A stretch of 60,000 nt of DNA from Cryptomeria japonica (taxonomy: Eukaryota; Streptophyta; Pinopsida; Cupressales; Cupressaceae): NCBI RefSeq assembly GCF_030272615.1, contig NC_081410.1, positions 139,108,849-139,168,848 of the forward strand, written 5' to 3'. Positions 45,081 to 55,763 of this stretch are shown here, in pieces (the first letter of the stretch is position 1; every line of letters starts with the position of its first letter). The notes beneath the pieces were generated by a model, which saw nothing but the letters and a program-made list of their open reading frames with translations, was not told where the DNA came from and ran no database searches. The position numbers and the translations under genes are program-made.

Positions 45081-45653
45081 GAATCCCACTTGGTTGCAGT
45101 CAAGTGGATTCTTAGGTATTTGAAGGGAACTGTTGACTATAGATTGTGGTATCCATATAGCAAGGATTTCAACTTGAAAGTATACATAGATGCTGATTGG
45201 GCAGGCAATGTAGATGACGAGAAAAGCACAACCGGTGGTGCATTCTTTCTTGGTGGTAGACTAGTCTCATGGATGAGTAAGAAGCAGAGTTATATCTCTC
45301 AGTCTATAGCAGAAGCAGAGTATGTTGCAGCTTTCATGAACTGCACTCAAGCAATCTAGATGAAGCATGTATTAAATGGCTTCAAAATTCTTGTATCTGA
45401 ATTGGTAAGTATATTTTGTGACAATACTAGTGCAATTAACATCTCCAATAATCCGATTTTACATTCTAGAACCAAGCACTTTGAGCTTAAGTATCATTTC
45501 TTGAGGGAAAAGGTTCAAAACAAAGAGATTGCATTGGAACATGTTTCCAGTAAGGAGCAGTTAGCAGACATATTCACCAAGCCTCTCCCAAAGGCTACAT
45601 TTATGTACTTAAGAGGTGAATTAGGGGTGTTGCCCCTTCAGGAGGTAAACTAA
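45081..45653 (+). pseudogene. Element E RNase H
   Basis: VYIDADWAGNVDDEKSTTGG, SIAEAEYVAAFMNCTQAI, FCDNTSAINISNNPILHSRT and HVSSKEQLADIFTKPLP, the copia RNase H with its catalytic Asp, Glu and Asp in place. One TAG at 45357. Pol ends at TAA 45651-45653. Confidence 0.92.
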
Positions 45654-45898
45654 ATGTATATGCTCCACATCAGTCAGGTATTAAATAGTCAAATTTTTCT
45701 TCAGGATTGATGTGTTGAAGGATGCTGCTCATCAGGGGGAGTAACCTAATGTAACAGGGAAGCTTGTGCCACCACTTTGGCATTGTTGTCAAAGGGGGAG
45801 AAGATATGAAGCAGAGAAGATATCTGCAGAAATTGGGGGAGAAGATGTGAAGTGAAGAGATATCTTTGTATATTGCCATCAATGCCAAAGGAGGAGAT
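45654..45898 (+). other. Element E 3' UTR and polypurine tracts
   Basis: Contains GTTGTCAAAGGGGGAGAAG (about 45785-45803), a second AATTGGGGGAGAAG near 45831, and the LTR-adjacent GCCAAAGGAGGAGATTGTTG (45884-45903). Several purine runs before the 3' LTR are also seen in D and A. Confidence 0.8.
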
Positions 45899-47368
45899 TG
45901 TTGGCATTATGTGAACTGGTATGAGGACATAATGACATTGTATGTTGTCATTGATGTCAATATGATGAAGAGAAGAGAACCGGTATAACACTGTGAGCTG
46001 ACATTTGTGCCAAAGTGAAGCAGTGTGTTTGTTCAAGGTGAACCAACATATGGTTATGGGAACCGATACATTGAAGCTTTGTATGACTGTTGGTTGATAG
46101 TCTCAACTTCAGGGTTTCCGGTTGAAGTGCTTCAAGCTTGTGTGGCTCAACTGGTGACTTTGTGTGATGAGTTAGCATTGTATCAAATAACAAATCATGT
46201 TGCCATGTAAGCCTTGTGTGCGTGAAGGATCTTGCATGAAGGAGATTGTTCCTATCTACCTCGAGAATGTGCGAAGTCTATAAACGGTGATAACATGTGA
46301 TGGGTTATCAGGCACCAAGAAATTGATGGAAAATGAATGATGGAGAATGTCTTGAGATTGGATCAAGAATGTTGCATTTAATGCAGTGTGCTCAATGGTT
46401 AGGATTGAACCGTTTGAATTCCTTAACCTAACAGGTTTAGGGTTTAGGGTTTATGCTACCGACCTATCTATTTTCCTTTAAGGTCGATGTTGTATCTCTT
46501 TCTGAGGTTGTTGGCAAAAACTATGTGTGTATCCAAGATAAGAGATGCGTGATCCTTGCCAGACCAGAGAAGAGAAGTGATACATCCAGAGTGTAAGTGC
46601 AGAAGGTGAAGAGGAGCTAAAGCAAATCTGCATTGGCATTGAGTGTTGTTACTAGATCATTGTAATACCTGTTGATCTCTCACCACCTCAACGGTTGGAA
46701 AATCCCTTAACAGGGTAGCTTTAACCGACTTGCTATAAATCCTTTAACAAGGTGACTCAAAACCATTGAGTTCTTGAAATCCTCTAACAAGGTAACCTTT
46801 AACAGGGTTTAACCCTTAACCGGGTATTCTAGCCATCCCTTAACCGGGTGATCCCTAACAGGATCGATTCCTAACAAAACCTATTGTATCAGTCTTTAAC
46901 CGGACAAGGCTCTTAATAGAGTGGAATTCTAAAGAGTTCAAAAACAAGCTTGTGGGTATTCATCCCCACCGTGGTTTTTCCTAGTTGGGTTTCCAAGTGA
47001 AAATATGTGTGTCATGTGTGATGTCCTCTTCATTTGACGCTATGTTGTTTTCTGTCAAGTGGTGAATCAAGCTGATCTAGTTTCTTATATATATATATCT
47101 TTGATGGTAGATTACTTGTTCATGCATTAGGGTGTAATGGAAATGAAGTGTTAGATTATATGAGAAGAGAAGTGTCAACCGGTTTATGCTTGTCTCAAGT
47201 ATTCTGGGTTTTGTCAGTTGTACTCTGTTTAAGGATCGGTGTTACTATTTGTCTATCAATGCACAGTATCTACTAACAATCCAGTTAAAGAGTGTGTTTT
47301 TGTGTATATTGATTCATCCCTCCCTCTTAGTACTAGTTTGGTACTATTCATTCATCATTGAGTTATCA
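45899..47368 (+). repeat. Element E 3' LTR
   Basis: Pairs with 40012-41486. Starts TGTTGGCATTATGTGAACTG and ends CATTGAGTTATCA, with the same TTAACNRGGT array (46708-46925). Confidence 0.92.
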
Positions 47369-48573
47369 GAAGCAAAGAAAGCCTTTGGGACTACTAAGAA
47401 AAAAGAAACTGAAGTTGAAATTAGATTGAGTAAGAAGAAAAGGGAAGGAAAGATCAAGAAGGTTGGGGAAGCTATGTAGAAGATGTCCATTGAGATAAAG
47501 TAGATTATTGGACTAACTAAAGGGTCATCTCTGATAGCAGTGCAGGCTCCACCGATAGAAGCAACTGACAAGGGTGTAGTAAAGAGGAAGAAAGCATAGA
47601 CTTATATTGCCCCTTTTACATCTAGTTCTAACACTGATATTGTGCCCTCACAAATTCCTAAAATTTTTATCAGGGTACCAAGGAAGAAGGCCGAGGAAGT
47701 AAAGAAGCATAAAGTGAAGGTTACCCCTCTGACAACACCAAAGAAAATCTTGAAGGAAAGGAAGCCCACAGAGAGGAGGAAACCGGTTAAGGGGTCTACT
47801 TATACTCCCGACAAGAAGAAGAAATCAGATGTAGATATTGCTCTCGAATCTAGTAAGAGTATTGAAGTCATTCCTCCTCTTTTAGTTGCTGAGTTGATTG
47901 ATCAAATCACTAAAGATGGAATTTTGAGTAATATACAACATTACTATGTACATATAGATGATAAGGAGAAAATGGAGATAGAGGAATCAATTTTGTTATA
48001 CTTAGATATATATTAGAAGGCATTTTTAGAGATTGAGAAACAAATAACGACAAATTTGTATAGTAAACTAGGTGCTAGAAGGTTATCTGTGGTTGAAGAG
48101 GATAGACATATAAAGGTACATGAATTGTTAACTATGTGTGGTGCTATAATTGATGAAGAGATGCAACAATGTTTAGAGTTTGATAATAAATCAATTTTTT
48201 GAAGCAAACACTGGCATGTGAGTCTCATGGTAGGTAAAGTGAATGAGATAGTTAAGGAGACACATGAGACTTGGGTAAAATTCTTTGTAGATAAACCAAG
48301 ATTATTTACATTATCAGAAGTCTCTCAAATGTCTAACACTTTAGATATCCTGATAGATGATAAGGGGAAAGGTATATTGGGAATGGATACACCACTTTTG
48401 GATCAAAAACTAACTGAGGATAGTCCTCTCATAGAACCACTTGTACCTGATATAGAGATATTAGTAGATAAAATTGATACTGTACATGATAAGAAGGATA
48501 CACCACAATTGATCATTCTGGATATAGAAGTCATTGATGTGGAAACAAAAAATAAGCAGGTTGAGGATATTGA
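47369..48573 (+). pseudogene. Element A ORF2, part 2
   Basis: The ORF2 frame resumes after E with a very basic segment (EAKKAFGTTKKKETE, SKKKREGKIKK). It then enters a region aligning with D 17930-18330: LLVAELIDQITKDGILSNI, EESILLYLDIY and HVSLMVGKVNEIVKET (D: QVALMAGRVNEVNEET). Stops at 47477, 48014 and 48200. Interrupted at 48573 by solo LTR F. Confidence 0.75.
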
Positions 48574-49640
48574 TGTGGGTATTATGGATATGTTGCATTG
48601 GTTTTGTCATTTATGTCAACACTTATCAACACTTATCCTTCTGGAGATCTTTGGTTATGTTCACCGGCAAGTTTAGTGACTTATGCATAGTCACCAATAT
48701 TTGGTTCACTAGTAGGTTATATTGTTCATCGGCACTAAGGATGACTTGTTATCATTTGGAGATCACTTGGTTATGTTGAAGACATCATTTAGACACTAGA
48801 TTTTGATGATTTGGTTATTGGTTTAATCGGGTTGACATATTTGTTGTTACCGGCAAATTGGTCTAGGTTATGGACCGACATGCGTTATCTATTCCAGATC
48901 AGCACAACACATTATGGAGATGGTTTAATCAATTAGTATTATTGTTGAGCTGACATGATGCATCACATCTTGACTTACTTGTAATTGATTTTATTGTAAT
49001 ATTCTTAGTGAGACAACCTACACATTTGGTCTTAGGTTTTGGTATATATGTATGATCTCATTTGTGAGATAATAAAAAAGGAAGAAGTGAAAAAATAAGT
49101 AGAAGGTATATGAATATGGTATTGTAACATGGTATGTGCGAATATTGAAGATCATATGAGAAGACCATAGAGAAGGAGATAATCAGAGCTTAACCGATAC
49201 TGAATCAAGCATTGGAGATGCTACTTTGAGCAGTACATTATCATTGGATTTAATCATCCAATTATGGTCAGTGTGACTCCTATTTTATGATTGAGCAGTG
49301 AGCTCTAGGAAGCTAGCCTTTCTGCATGTGCAAACCTCATTTGTATACACATACTATCTATAGTAGTATCATCTAATTGTGGGTAAGGTTTCCCACTGTG
49401 GTTTTTGCCCTTGCAGGGTTTCCACGTATAGATCTTTGTATTATGTGTTGTAGATGTTGTTTCTCTTTGTGTCTTATACATTAAGTTTCACCGGTATTGA
49501 TATTAACTGTTAATCTGTTTACCGATATTAAGTTTGGTTTACCGGTATTAAGTATCAAGTTTGGTTAAATTACATTTGGGATGAAATTATTAGACAAATG
49601 ATTCACTCCCCCCCTTCTCATTTGCCTCTGGATCCTAACA
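48574..49640 (+). repeat. Solo LTR F
   Basis: Starts TGTGGGTATTATGGATATG and ends GGATCCTAACA, with ATTGA on both sides (48569-48573 and 49641-49645). It is related to the LTR of G (shared TGTTGCATTG and GTCATT-GATGTCAAC region) and carries the block CCCACTGTGGTTTTTGCCC. No internal region follows, so it is the product of LTR-LTR recombination. Confidence 0.8.
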
Positions 49641-50589
49641 ATTGAACCTCCAGTAGGCAAATGTACATACTGAAGAGGTTAAGGTTGAAAAGATTACTGC
49701 ACCAAGTAGTGAAGCCACCGATGCAAGTCTTGAGGCTAAATTTTCCTGGAAGATTTTGGATAGTCATTCATTGTTGGCACTTGACTCATCCGGTCAAGGT
49801 GATTTTGCACATAAGAATATTGAGCAACTGAGTAGTTTGGAGTTGATGTATGTTGCAGCTTAGAAGTTAATAAAGGGATTGAAGACAAGTAGGTTATTGA
49901 GCAGGCCATTCTAGTTTTGTAGAAGCTTGCACCAAAATATAAGGTAGATTAGATTAGTAGTCCATCTAGTAAACCGAAAGGTTTGACTAAGCATATTTCC
50001 AAATAGTTTAAAACTCTTCAATAAGTATCAAAATGGTAGTTGATTGAGCAGTATAATGTAGCCCAGAAAGTCACTTGTGACAACATGATTTTATCTGACA
50101 AGGCCAAGCTGGCAGATGAGATATCAAAGATTGATGTGGCTCTAAATGAGTGTAGAAATATATATAGGTCATGTAATAACACCAACAAACTAACAGTGGA
50201 CCTTGAGGTGAAATTGAAGGTGATAAAGGCCCAGTTAGATCTTTTGGCTAACAGTTTTGATGGTACTAAGATACTAACCAGTACCATTGATGGTCAAATT
50301 TTGATTACAGTCTAAGATTTCAGGATTAGAGAAGGACATGGATAGGCTAATCCGGCGTGCAAGAGAATTAAGAGGTTTGGTGAGCCCCCGATTGAACACT
50401 CTATTAGTTCACAAGAGGGAAAGCATAGAGTTAATGAATAAACCTACTCTGACAGAGCTATTAGAAGAAGAGCTTCATGCATATAGTCTTAATGGTTTTG
50501 TATCCATTTTGAACACATTGAAGATAGCTTGGGATGCATATTTAGGATTTTTGAAGAATGCTTACCCGGATATTTTCAACTATATCTAG
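49641..50589 (+). pseudogene. Element A ORF2, part 3 (coiled-coil C terminus)
   Basis: Corresponds to D 18900-19876. Visible parts are an acidic stretch, KVTCDNMILSDKAKLADEIS, and after a frame change near 50320 the segment LEKDMDRLIRRARELRGLVS followed by RLNTLLVHKRESIEL. The matching D piece is KLEKDKEKIKVKAKDLKC followed by LNYLISLRKEIS. It ends with TAG at 50587-50589. Confidence 0.7.
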
Positions 50590-50820
50590 ATCCGGTAATC
50601 ACATTTTGCTTGTACATAATTTCATTTCCTTCATTCATTTGCCCCGACTTTGGCATTGTTGTCAAAGGGGGAGAGGCTGATGTGAAAAATGTCTAGGGAT
50701 ATGAGAAGTAATGTATAGCTTAGGGGGAACAATCTTCCAACAATTTTTTAGATCATTTTTGGAGTTTTTGGTAGGGAACCGGAACAACACTTCAGCGATC
50801 CATTTTTCACTTGAGTGTTG
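50590..50820 (+). other. Element A 3' UTR, first part
   Basis: Contains TTGTCAAAGGGGGAGAGG (about 50659-50676), matching the upstream purine runs of D and E, and GGGGGAACAATCTT, similar to D near 19980. Element K interrupts it at 50820; it resumes at 54466. Confidence 0.7.
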
Positions 50821-51420
50821 TGACGTAGTCAAGGTAGGGAGATCCAATGAAGGACAACCCTACCTTGCATTAACATATAAACCATGCACAACATATCGGT
50901 AACTGGTAACAATGTGCCAGAAACAACAAGAAGAACAATCAGTAAAACCACAAAACACATAACCAGTAAACAATGTGAATGAATCTAATTGCAATTTGAA
51001 GAATTATACATGCCACATGTTGGATCGTAGTCTAGGATACAAACAATGCTTAGAATGCAATTACAAGATCCACATATCATCTACACATCAAGTCGGCCTT
51101 CGGTAATAGTCTATCAGTTTAGCCCTAATCCGAACTTCAGCTTTCCGGCTTTAGTCCAACCAGATCAGAACGCTGTCGAATCTACATCTTCGCTTGACCT
51201 CAAAATTATGTCTTCAATCTTCTAACTTCTCTCTCCTATCTTCAAATGATTCACAAGCTTTCATTTGTACCATATGTAAATAATTACAACTCAATTAAGT
51301 CGACCCAAAGACCAACTGGTTCATGAAACGTACAACAGTTACATGTCGGCTCAAATCACTAAGAACAATCTCCAAATCATAAAATGATGCACGGACTTTC
51401 AGGAATATTGACCAAGAATT
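50821..51420 (-). repeat. Element K 3' LTR, piece 1
   Basis: TGACGTAGTCAAGG onward aligns with 53562 onward (GGAGATCCAATGAAGGA at both). Breaks at 51420 where L inserted. Confidence 0.88.
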
Positions 51421-52893
51421 TGTTGGCAATTTGGCATTAAGTTGTCATTGATGTCAACCAATTTGGATAGGCTATAGGTAAATATGACTTGTGTCATCCA
51501 CCGGTAAAGAAGGCCTACGGATAAGGCATAAACTGGGATGAAGGTTGTTTCTGTGTTTTGAAGGTACAACCGGTGAAAAGAACAGAGAGGATGTTTGATG
51601 GTCATACCGGTAACCTAAACTAAACCAGTAGTCAACCTTGGTCAATAAAGTATGTCAAACCAACATAGGAATCCAAGAAAAGGTGGATGTCAACAAGCAT
51701 GACAACTGGATGCCAGGTGGAGGTATTGTATAGTTCAGTGGAGTGTGCATCAATGTAACAAATCTGCAAGAAGGTTGGCTTTTTTGAGGAACCTGCAGGT
51801 CATGAAGGTTTCCAGAGGATTGCGGCTCGAGGAAGGCAAGCTATAAAATCAAATGCATCTATCCTACAAGAATATTTGATCTTCGCACTTGTTTGGTGAA
51901 GGAAACAATAAATCTATTAATGGCAAGTGACAGAGAAAAGTAGAAAAGCATGACGCAGACCTCCACATTGGAATGCTAAGTTCTGTTGGTGATTGATCAT
52001 TGGTCATAAATATCATATCCCTGCAATTCATATCAAATCAAATCAGATTTGGATTGATTTGGAAAAGGAAAACCTAACATGATAGTGTTTGAATGCGTTC
52101 TTGGTGGGAATCCATGATTATAAATAGATGAGCTCAAAACTGAAAAGATTGATGCTTGTGGAGAAGAAGAAGAGTGAAGAGATCTTGAGTGTAGAAAAGG
52201 ATCATCTCACTCAAAATTTACTCTAAGTAAGTTGTAGAGTGAGTTAACAAGCAAACCGGTGAGAGGGTTTAACCGACAGTGATTGAGTTATAGTATAACT
52301 GTAGTAGATCTAATAGTGAAGCAAATCGGTAAGGTGTGGTCAAGCAAGGCAACATCCAAGTGTGACACAGTGAGTTGTGAGACTATGAGAGAGAGAGAGA
52401 AGAGAGGCCACAAAATAGAGAGTGTGATCTCATAATCGGTAGTGTGAGATTCAACAAAGAAGAGAAGACTGTCAATCAGTAGTAACATATTTGATCAAGA
52501 GGTGCAGAACTCATTTTGAAACAAGAATATATAATTGTATCAAAATTGTATTTCAATATACATCACCAAGTTGGAGCTTGGTGTAGGGGTTGGTGCTCCT
52601 TGGGTTGGTGCCCTAAATCCTTGTAATTCAGTGTTTCACTTGTGAGGCTAGATTGGAGGAATAATCTCTGGCAACATTTCTCACCAAGGTTTTTCCCATA
52701 TTGGGTTTTCCTCGTACATCTGGTGTTGTGGGTTCCATTTGTGTGATTGTCTTCTTTGGTCTCCTCATTTGCTTTACTAGTTTAATTGTTTAGTTCTTAA
52801 GATAATAATCGATATTTTGAAATTGTCTTAAAAGATAAAAGAGTTTAGGAACCACTGATTCACCCCCCTCTTAGTGGTAATCTATGTTCAACA
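51421..52893 (+). repeat. Solo LTR L inside the K LTR
   Basis: Starts TGTTGGCAATTTGGCATTAA and ends TCTATGTTCAACA, with CACCCCCCTCTTAGTGG near the end. It is a copia-type LTR of about 1.47 kb with no internal region. Flanking 5-mers are GAATT and GACCC; the undisturbed K LTR has GACCC at this place, so the left copy has decayed. Confidence 0.78.
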
Positions 52894-53199
52894 GACCCAA
52901 AGCAACACCTCTAACGATCCACAAGTCACAAAGATCAGCCGCAACCTAAAATCATCTTCGCTAAGCATACAACTAGGCTAACCGGTAAGAACCTATCAAT
53001 CAGGACAATATCAAAATTGGCATCTTATCGGAAACAAAGCCAAATGATATGAAACTCAAGCATGATAAAGACCACAAACACAAGGGAATAAACCTAAAAC
53101 CACAATGCTAAACACTCAAACATGAAGAAATTCCCAATCACAAGCAATTCCATTAAAAACTGATCAATTGGTAAGAACTAGACCAATGCTCTTGCATCA
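52894..53199 (-). repeat. Element K 3' LTR, piece 2
   Basis: GACCCAAAGCAACACCTCTA to CTCTTGCATCA, matching 54161-54465 of the right LTR. Confidence 0.88.
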
Positions 53200-53561
53200 G
53201 ACTCTTGGGGCAAATTGAAAAGTGATTCCCATCACTTGATCTAGTTTGGTGATCAGTTAGTAGGTACTTACAATTACCTCAAGGTATTCAGTGATCTAAC
53301 CACAGCTTTCGGTTGCCTCTCAATGGTGATCTACCAGTCCAACGTGCAACTTGCCTCAATCGGTGATGTGTTCAAGTCTCCACCCACTAACTACCTCAAG
53401 CTGAAGCTCTAAGATTGGTGGTCTACCTGCAAACCTTGCTCTGCCTCACGTTTGGCGATCTGAAAAAAGTCCACAAGTTGCCTCAATCTTCTCTCCAACC
53501 AACCAGCACACAAAAAACACTTTGTCTAGCAACAAGTTCACAAACCAGCTCTGATATAATT
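53200..53561 (-). other. Element K internal region
   Basis: 362 bp, without gene. The minus-strand primer-binding site is at about 53545-53561 (AATTATATCAGAGCTGG). The open frame at 53446-53823 runs across the LTR border and is not a gene. Confidence 0.75.
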
Positions 53562-54465
53562 TGACTAAGTTAAGGCAAGGAGATCCAATGAAGGAAAACC
53601 CAACCTTGCAGCTTAACTCATAAACCATGCACAACATACTAATAACCGGTAACAAGGTGCCTAAAATAGTAGGAAGAACAACTAGTAACAACACAAAACA
53701 CATAACCGGTAAACAATGTGAATGAATCTTATTACAATTTAAAGAGTTATACTTGCCACATGCTGGATCACAGTCCATGATACAAATAATTCTTATAGTC
53801 CAATTACAAGATCTGTAAATCATCTATACATCAAGTCAGCATTCGATAATATTCTGTTAGTTCAGCTCTAATCTGGACTTCAGTCTTCCGGCTTCAGTCC
53901 AACCGGATCAAAACCCTACCGAATCTACATCTTCACTCGATCTTAATACTTTGTCTTCAATCTTCTAACTTATCTCTCCTATCTTCAAATGATTCACAAG
54001 CTTCCATTTATACCATTTGTAAATAATTACAACTCAATCAAGTTGGCCCAAAGACCAATCAGTTCATGAAATGTGCAACAGTAACATGTTGGCTCAAATA
54101 ACTACGAACAATTTCCAATTCATAAAATGAAGCACAGACTTCTGGGAGTACCGACCAAGACCCAAAGCAACACCTCTATTGATCTGCAAGTCATAGAGAT
54201 CAACTAAAACCCAAAATAATCTTCACTTAACATACAGCTAGGCTAACCAGTAAGAACATATCAACCGAGACAATACCAGAATCCATATCTCATCGGAAAC
54301 AAAGCCAAATGCTATGAAACTCGAGCATGATAAATACCATGAACACAAGGGAATAAACCCAAAACCACAATGCTAAATACTCAAACTTGAATAAGTTCGA
54401 TGATCACAAGCAATTCCATTGAAAACTGCTCAACCAGTAAGTACTAGATCGGTGCTCCTACATCA
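53562..54465 (-). repeat. Element K 5' LTR (right copy)
   Basis: TGACTAAGTTAAGGCAAGGAG to GCTCCTACATCA, 904 bp, uninterrupted. Confidence 0.9.
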
Positions 54466-54469
54466 TGTT

Positions 54470-54493
54470 GCCATCAATGCCAAAGGGGGAGAT
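54470..54493 (+). other. Element A polypurine tract
   Basis: GCCAAAGGGGGAGATTGTTG crosses from the tract into the LTR, preceded by GCCATCAAT. It is identical to element I over this stretch. Confidence 0.88.
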
Positions 54494-55460
54494 TGTTGGC
54501 AATTGACACTCATCTGGCTTAGTTTTGTTGTCATTGATGGCAACAAAAACCATTTTGGGTTGGTCACTTAACCAGCACTCACTGATATTTACTATTTGGC
54601 AACCAACATTTAGTCATCCGACACACAAGGTACCGACCCCAGTAGGAAAGGGAAACCAACATTCTAGGAACCAGTATATGAGGCTAACATAGGAGATTGA
54701 TCTGATAGGTCTACACAGAAATGATCAAAGGCATCAGTCTTGAAGTTTAATGAATTTATTTTCACTTAGGCCAAGATGCAAATAAATCCTAATATCTTTG
54801 TAAGCTGATATAAGGCATTTATGTTTGTGTTTGGGAAGGGTATTTAAGTCAACCTAGTTAGGTTATTTTGGTAAGGAATGAGAATGCATTACAAGGTAAT
54901 GGGATATAGTAATGTAATGTCGTATGAGCAATCTTGATCGACAAAATGCGAATGTAATATTTTGTAGTCAGTCTTAGATTTTGGTTTAGAGGTTTCGGAA
55001 GCGAAGCAAGATACCTATAAGGAAGGACACAGTGTAAACCGGTATAGACTGTGCTTTAACTAGAACTCATCCAGCATAGCAGATGCACTCTTCGAGTTTA
55101 GAATTTTATTTGTAACTCCATATGTGGTGTTTGTATTCAGTGAGGCTCCTTTTGTGATGAGTAGTGTGCTCTAGGCTATTGGACTTCCTGCATGTGTAGG
55201 CTACTATTGTAATATTTATTAATCTAGCCAGTAGATAGATATTGTGGGTCTCCAATCCCACCGTGGTTTTTCCTCTTTGAGGTTTTCCAGGTATAAATAC
55301 CCATGTTATGGTGTATGTTGTTGTGGTTGCTTCATTTCTATTTGATTTTATATTCTTTCATGTTTACCGGTTACTAAATTGAATTGTTAATAAGGCTGAA
55401 ATTGATTATACCAGCAGAACACTGATTCACCCCCCCTCTTAGTGTTCTTGGATTCTAACA
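54494..55460 (+). repeat. Element A 3' LTR
   Basis: 967 bp, TGTTGGCAATTGACACTCAT to TTGGATTCTAACA, uninterrupted. It is the reference that allowed the three pieces of the 5' LTR to be recognised. It holds TCCCACCGTGGTTTTTCC near 55256 and is followed by the CCTTT duplication. Confidence 0.95.
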
Positions 55461-55763
55461 CCTTTGAGTTAAAAAAATCAATTGTAGTATCCTCAGTTTA
55501 CAATTGAATACACTTTCTTTTGTCTTTTATTCTCCTAGTTCAATTGGTCCCATTTGATGGATAGTACATTTTCCTATCTGTAACTTATTTTCCTTGCCAC
55601 TAAAAACACTCGCTCACTGTTGAAAGAAAACTAATTTTTCATAAGTCTTTTAATTATTTCTCATACCTCTCACTTAGTAGAAAATATTGCTTCAACATTA
55701 CTTTTATAAAATAATTAATTGGGCCCTTGGTGAAAAAATCATTTCACTGCACTTTATCACTTT
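55461..55763. other. Right target-site duplication of A and old flank
   Basis: CCTTT at 55461-55465, then about 300 bp of AT-rich DNA with no gene recognised. This sequence was contiguous with 2466-3588 before A inserted. Confidence 0.7.

Larger units (their letters stand above)
40012..47368 (+). mobile_element. Element E: full-length Ty1/copia element in A ORF2
   Basis: A 7.36-kb element with LTRs 40012-41486 and 45899-47368, primer-binding site, gag, protease, integrase, reverse transcriptase and RNase H on the plus strand. Two frameshifts (about 43865 and 44325) and a dozen or more stops make it dead. Its LTRs, gag and polypurine tract resemble those of I and, less closely, H. Confidence 0.92.
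50821..54465 (-). mobile_element. Element K: short TRIM-like LTR element
   Basis: Flanked by TGTTG at 50816-50820 and 54466-54470. Right LTR 53562-54465 (904 bp); left LTR 50821-51420 plus 52894-53199, split by solo LTR L. Only 362 bp lie between the LTRs (53200-53561), with no coding capacity. The minus strand has ATATCAGAGC directly after the right LTR, an iMet-type primer site, so K reads on the minus strand. Confidence 0.85.
3589..55460 (+). mobile_element. Element A: pol-less LTR retrotransposon, host of all nested inserts
   Basis: The outermost element. Its 5' LTR survives as 3589-3998, 29125-29617 and 37232-37306. The primer-binding site is at 37307-37320, ORF1 at 37375-38500, ORF2 in three pieces from 38912 to 50589, the polypurine tract at 54470-54493 and the 3' LTR at 54494-55460. 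After removing inserts B, I, E, F and K, the native element is about 7 kb, close to the 6.7 kb of relative D. There is no protease, integrase, reverse transcriptase or RNase H in its own sequence, so it must be non-autonomous. LTR ends, primer site and polypurine tract are of copia type. Confidence 0.85.

Noticed and set aside
53446-53823. 125-codon Cys-rich minus-strand frame at the K LTR border
   Set aside because: It crosses the primer-binding site and LTR edge; no homologous frame remains in the left LTR.
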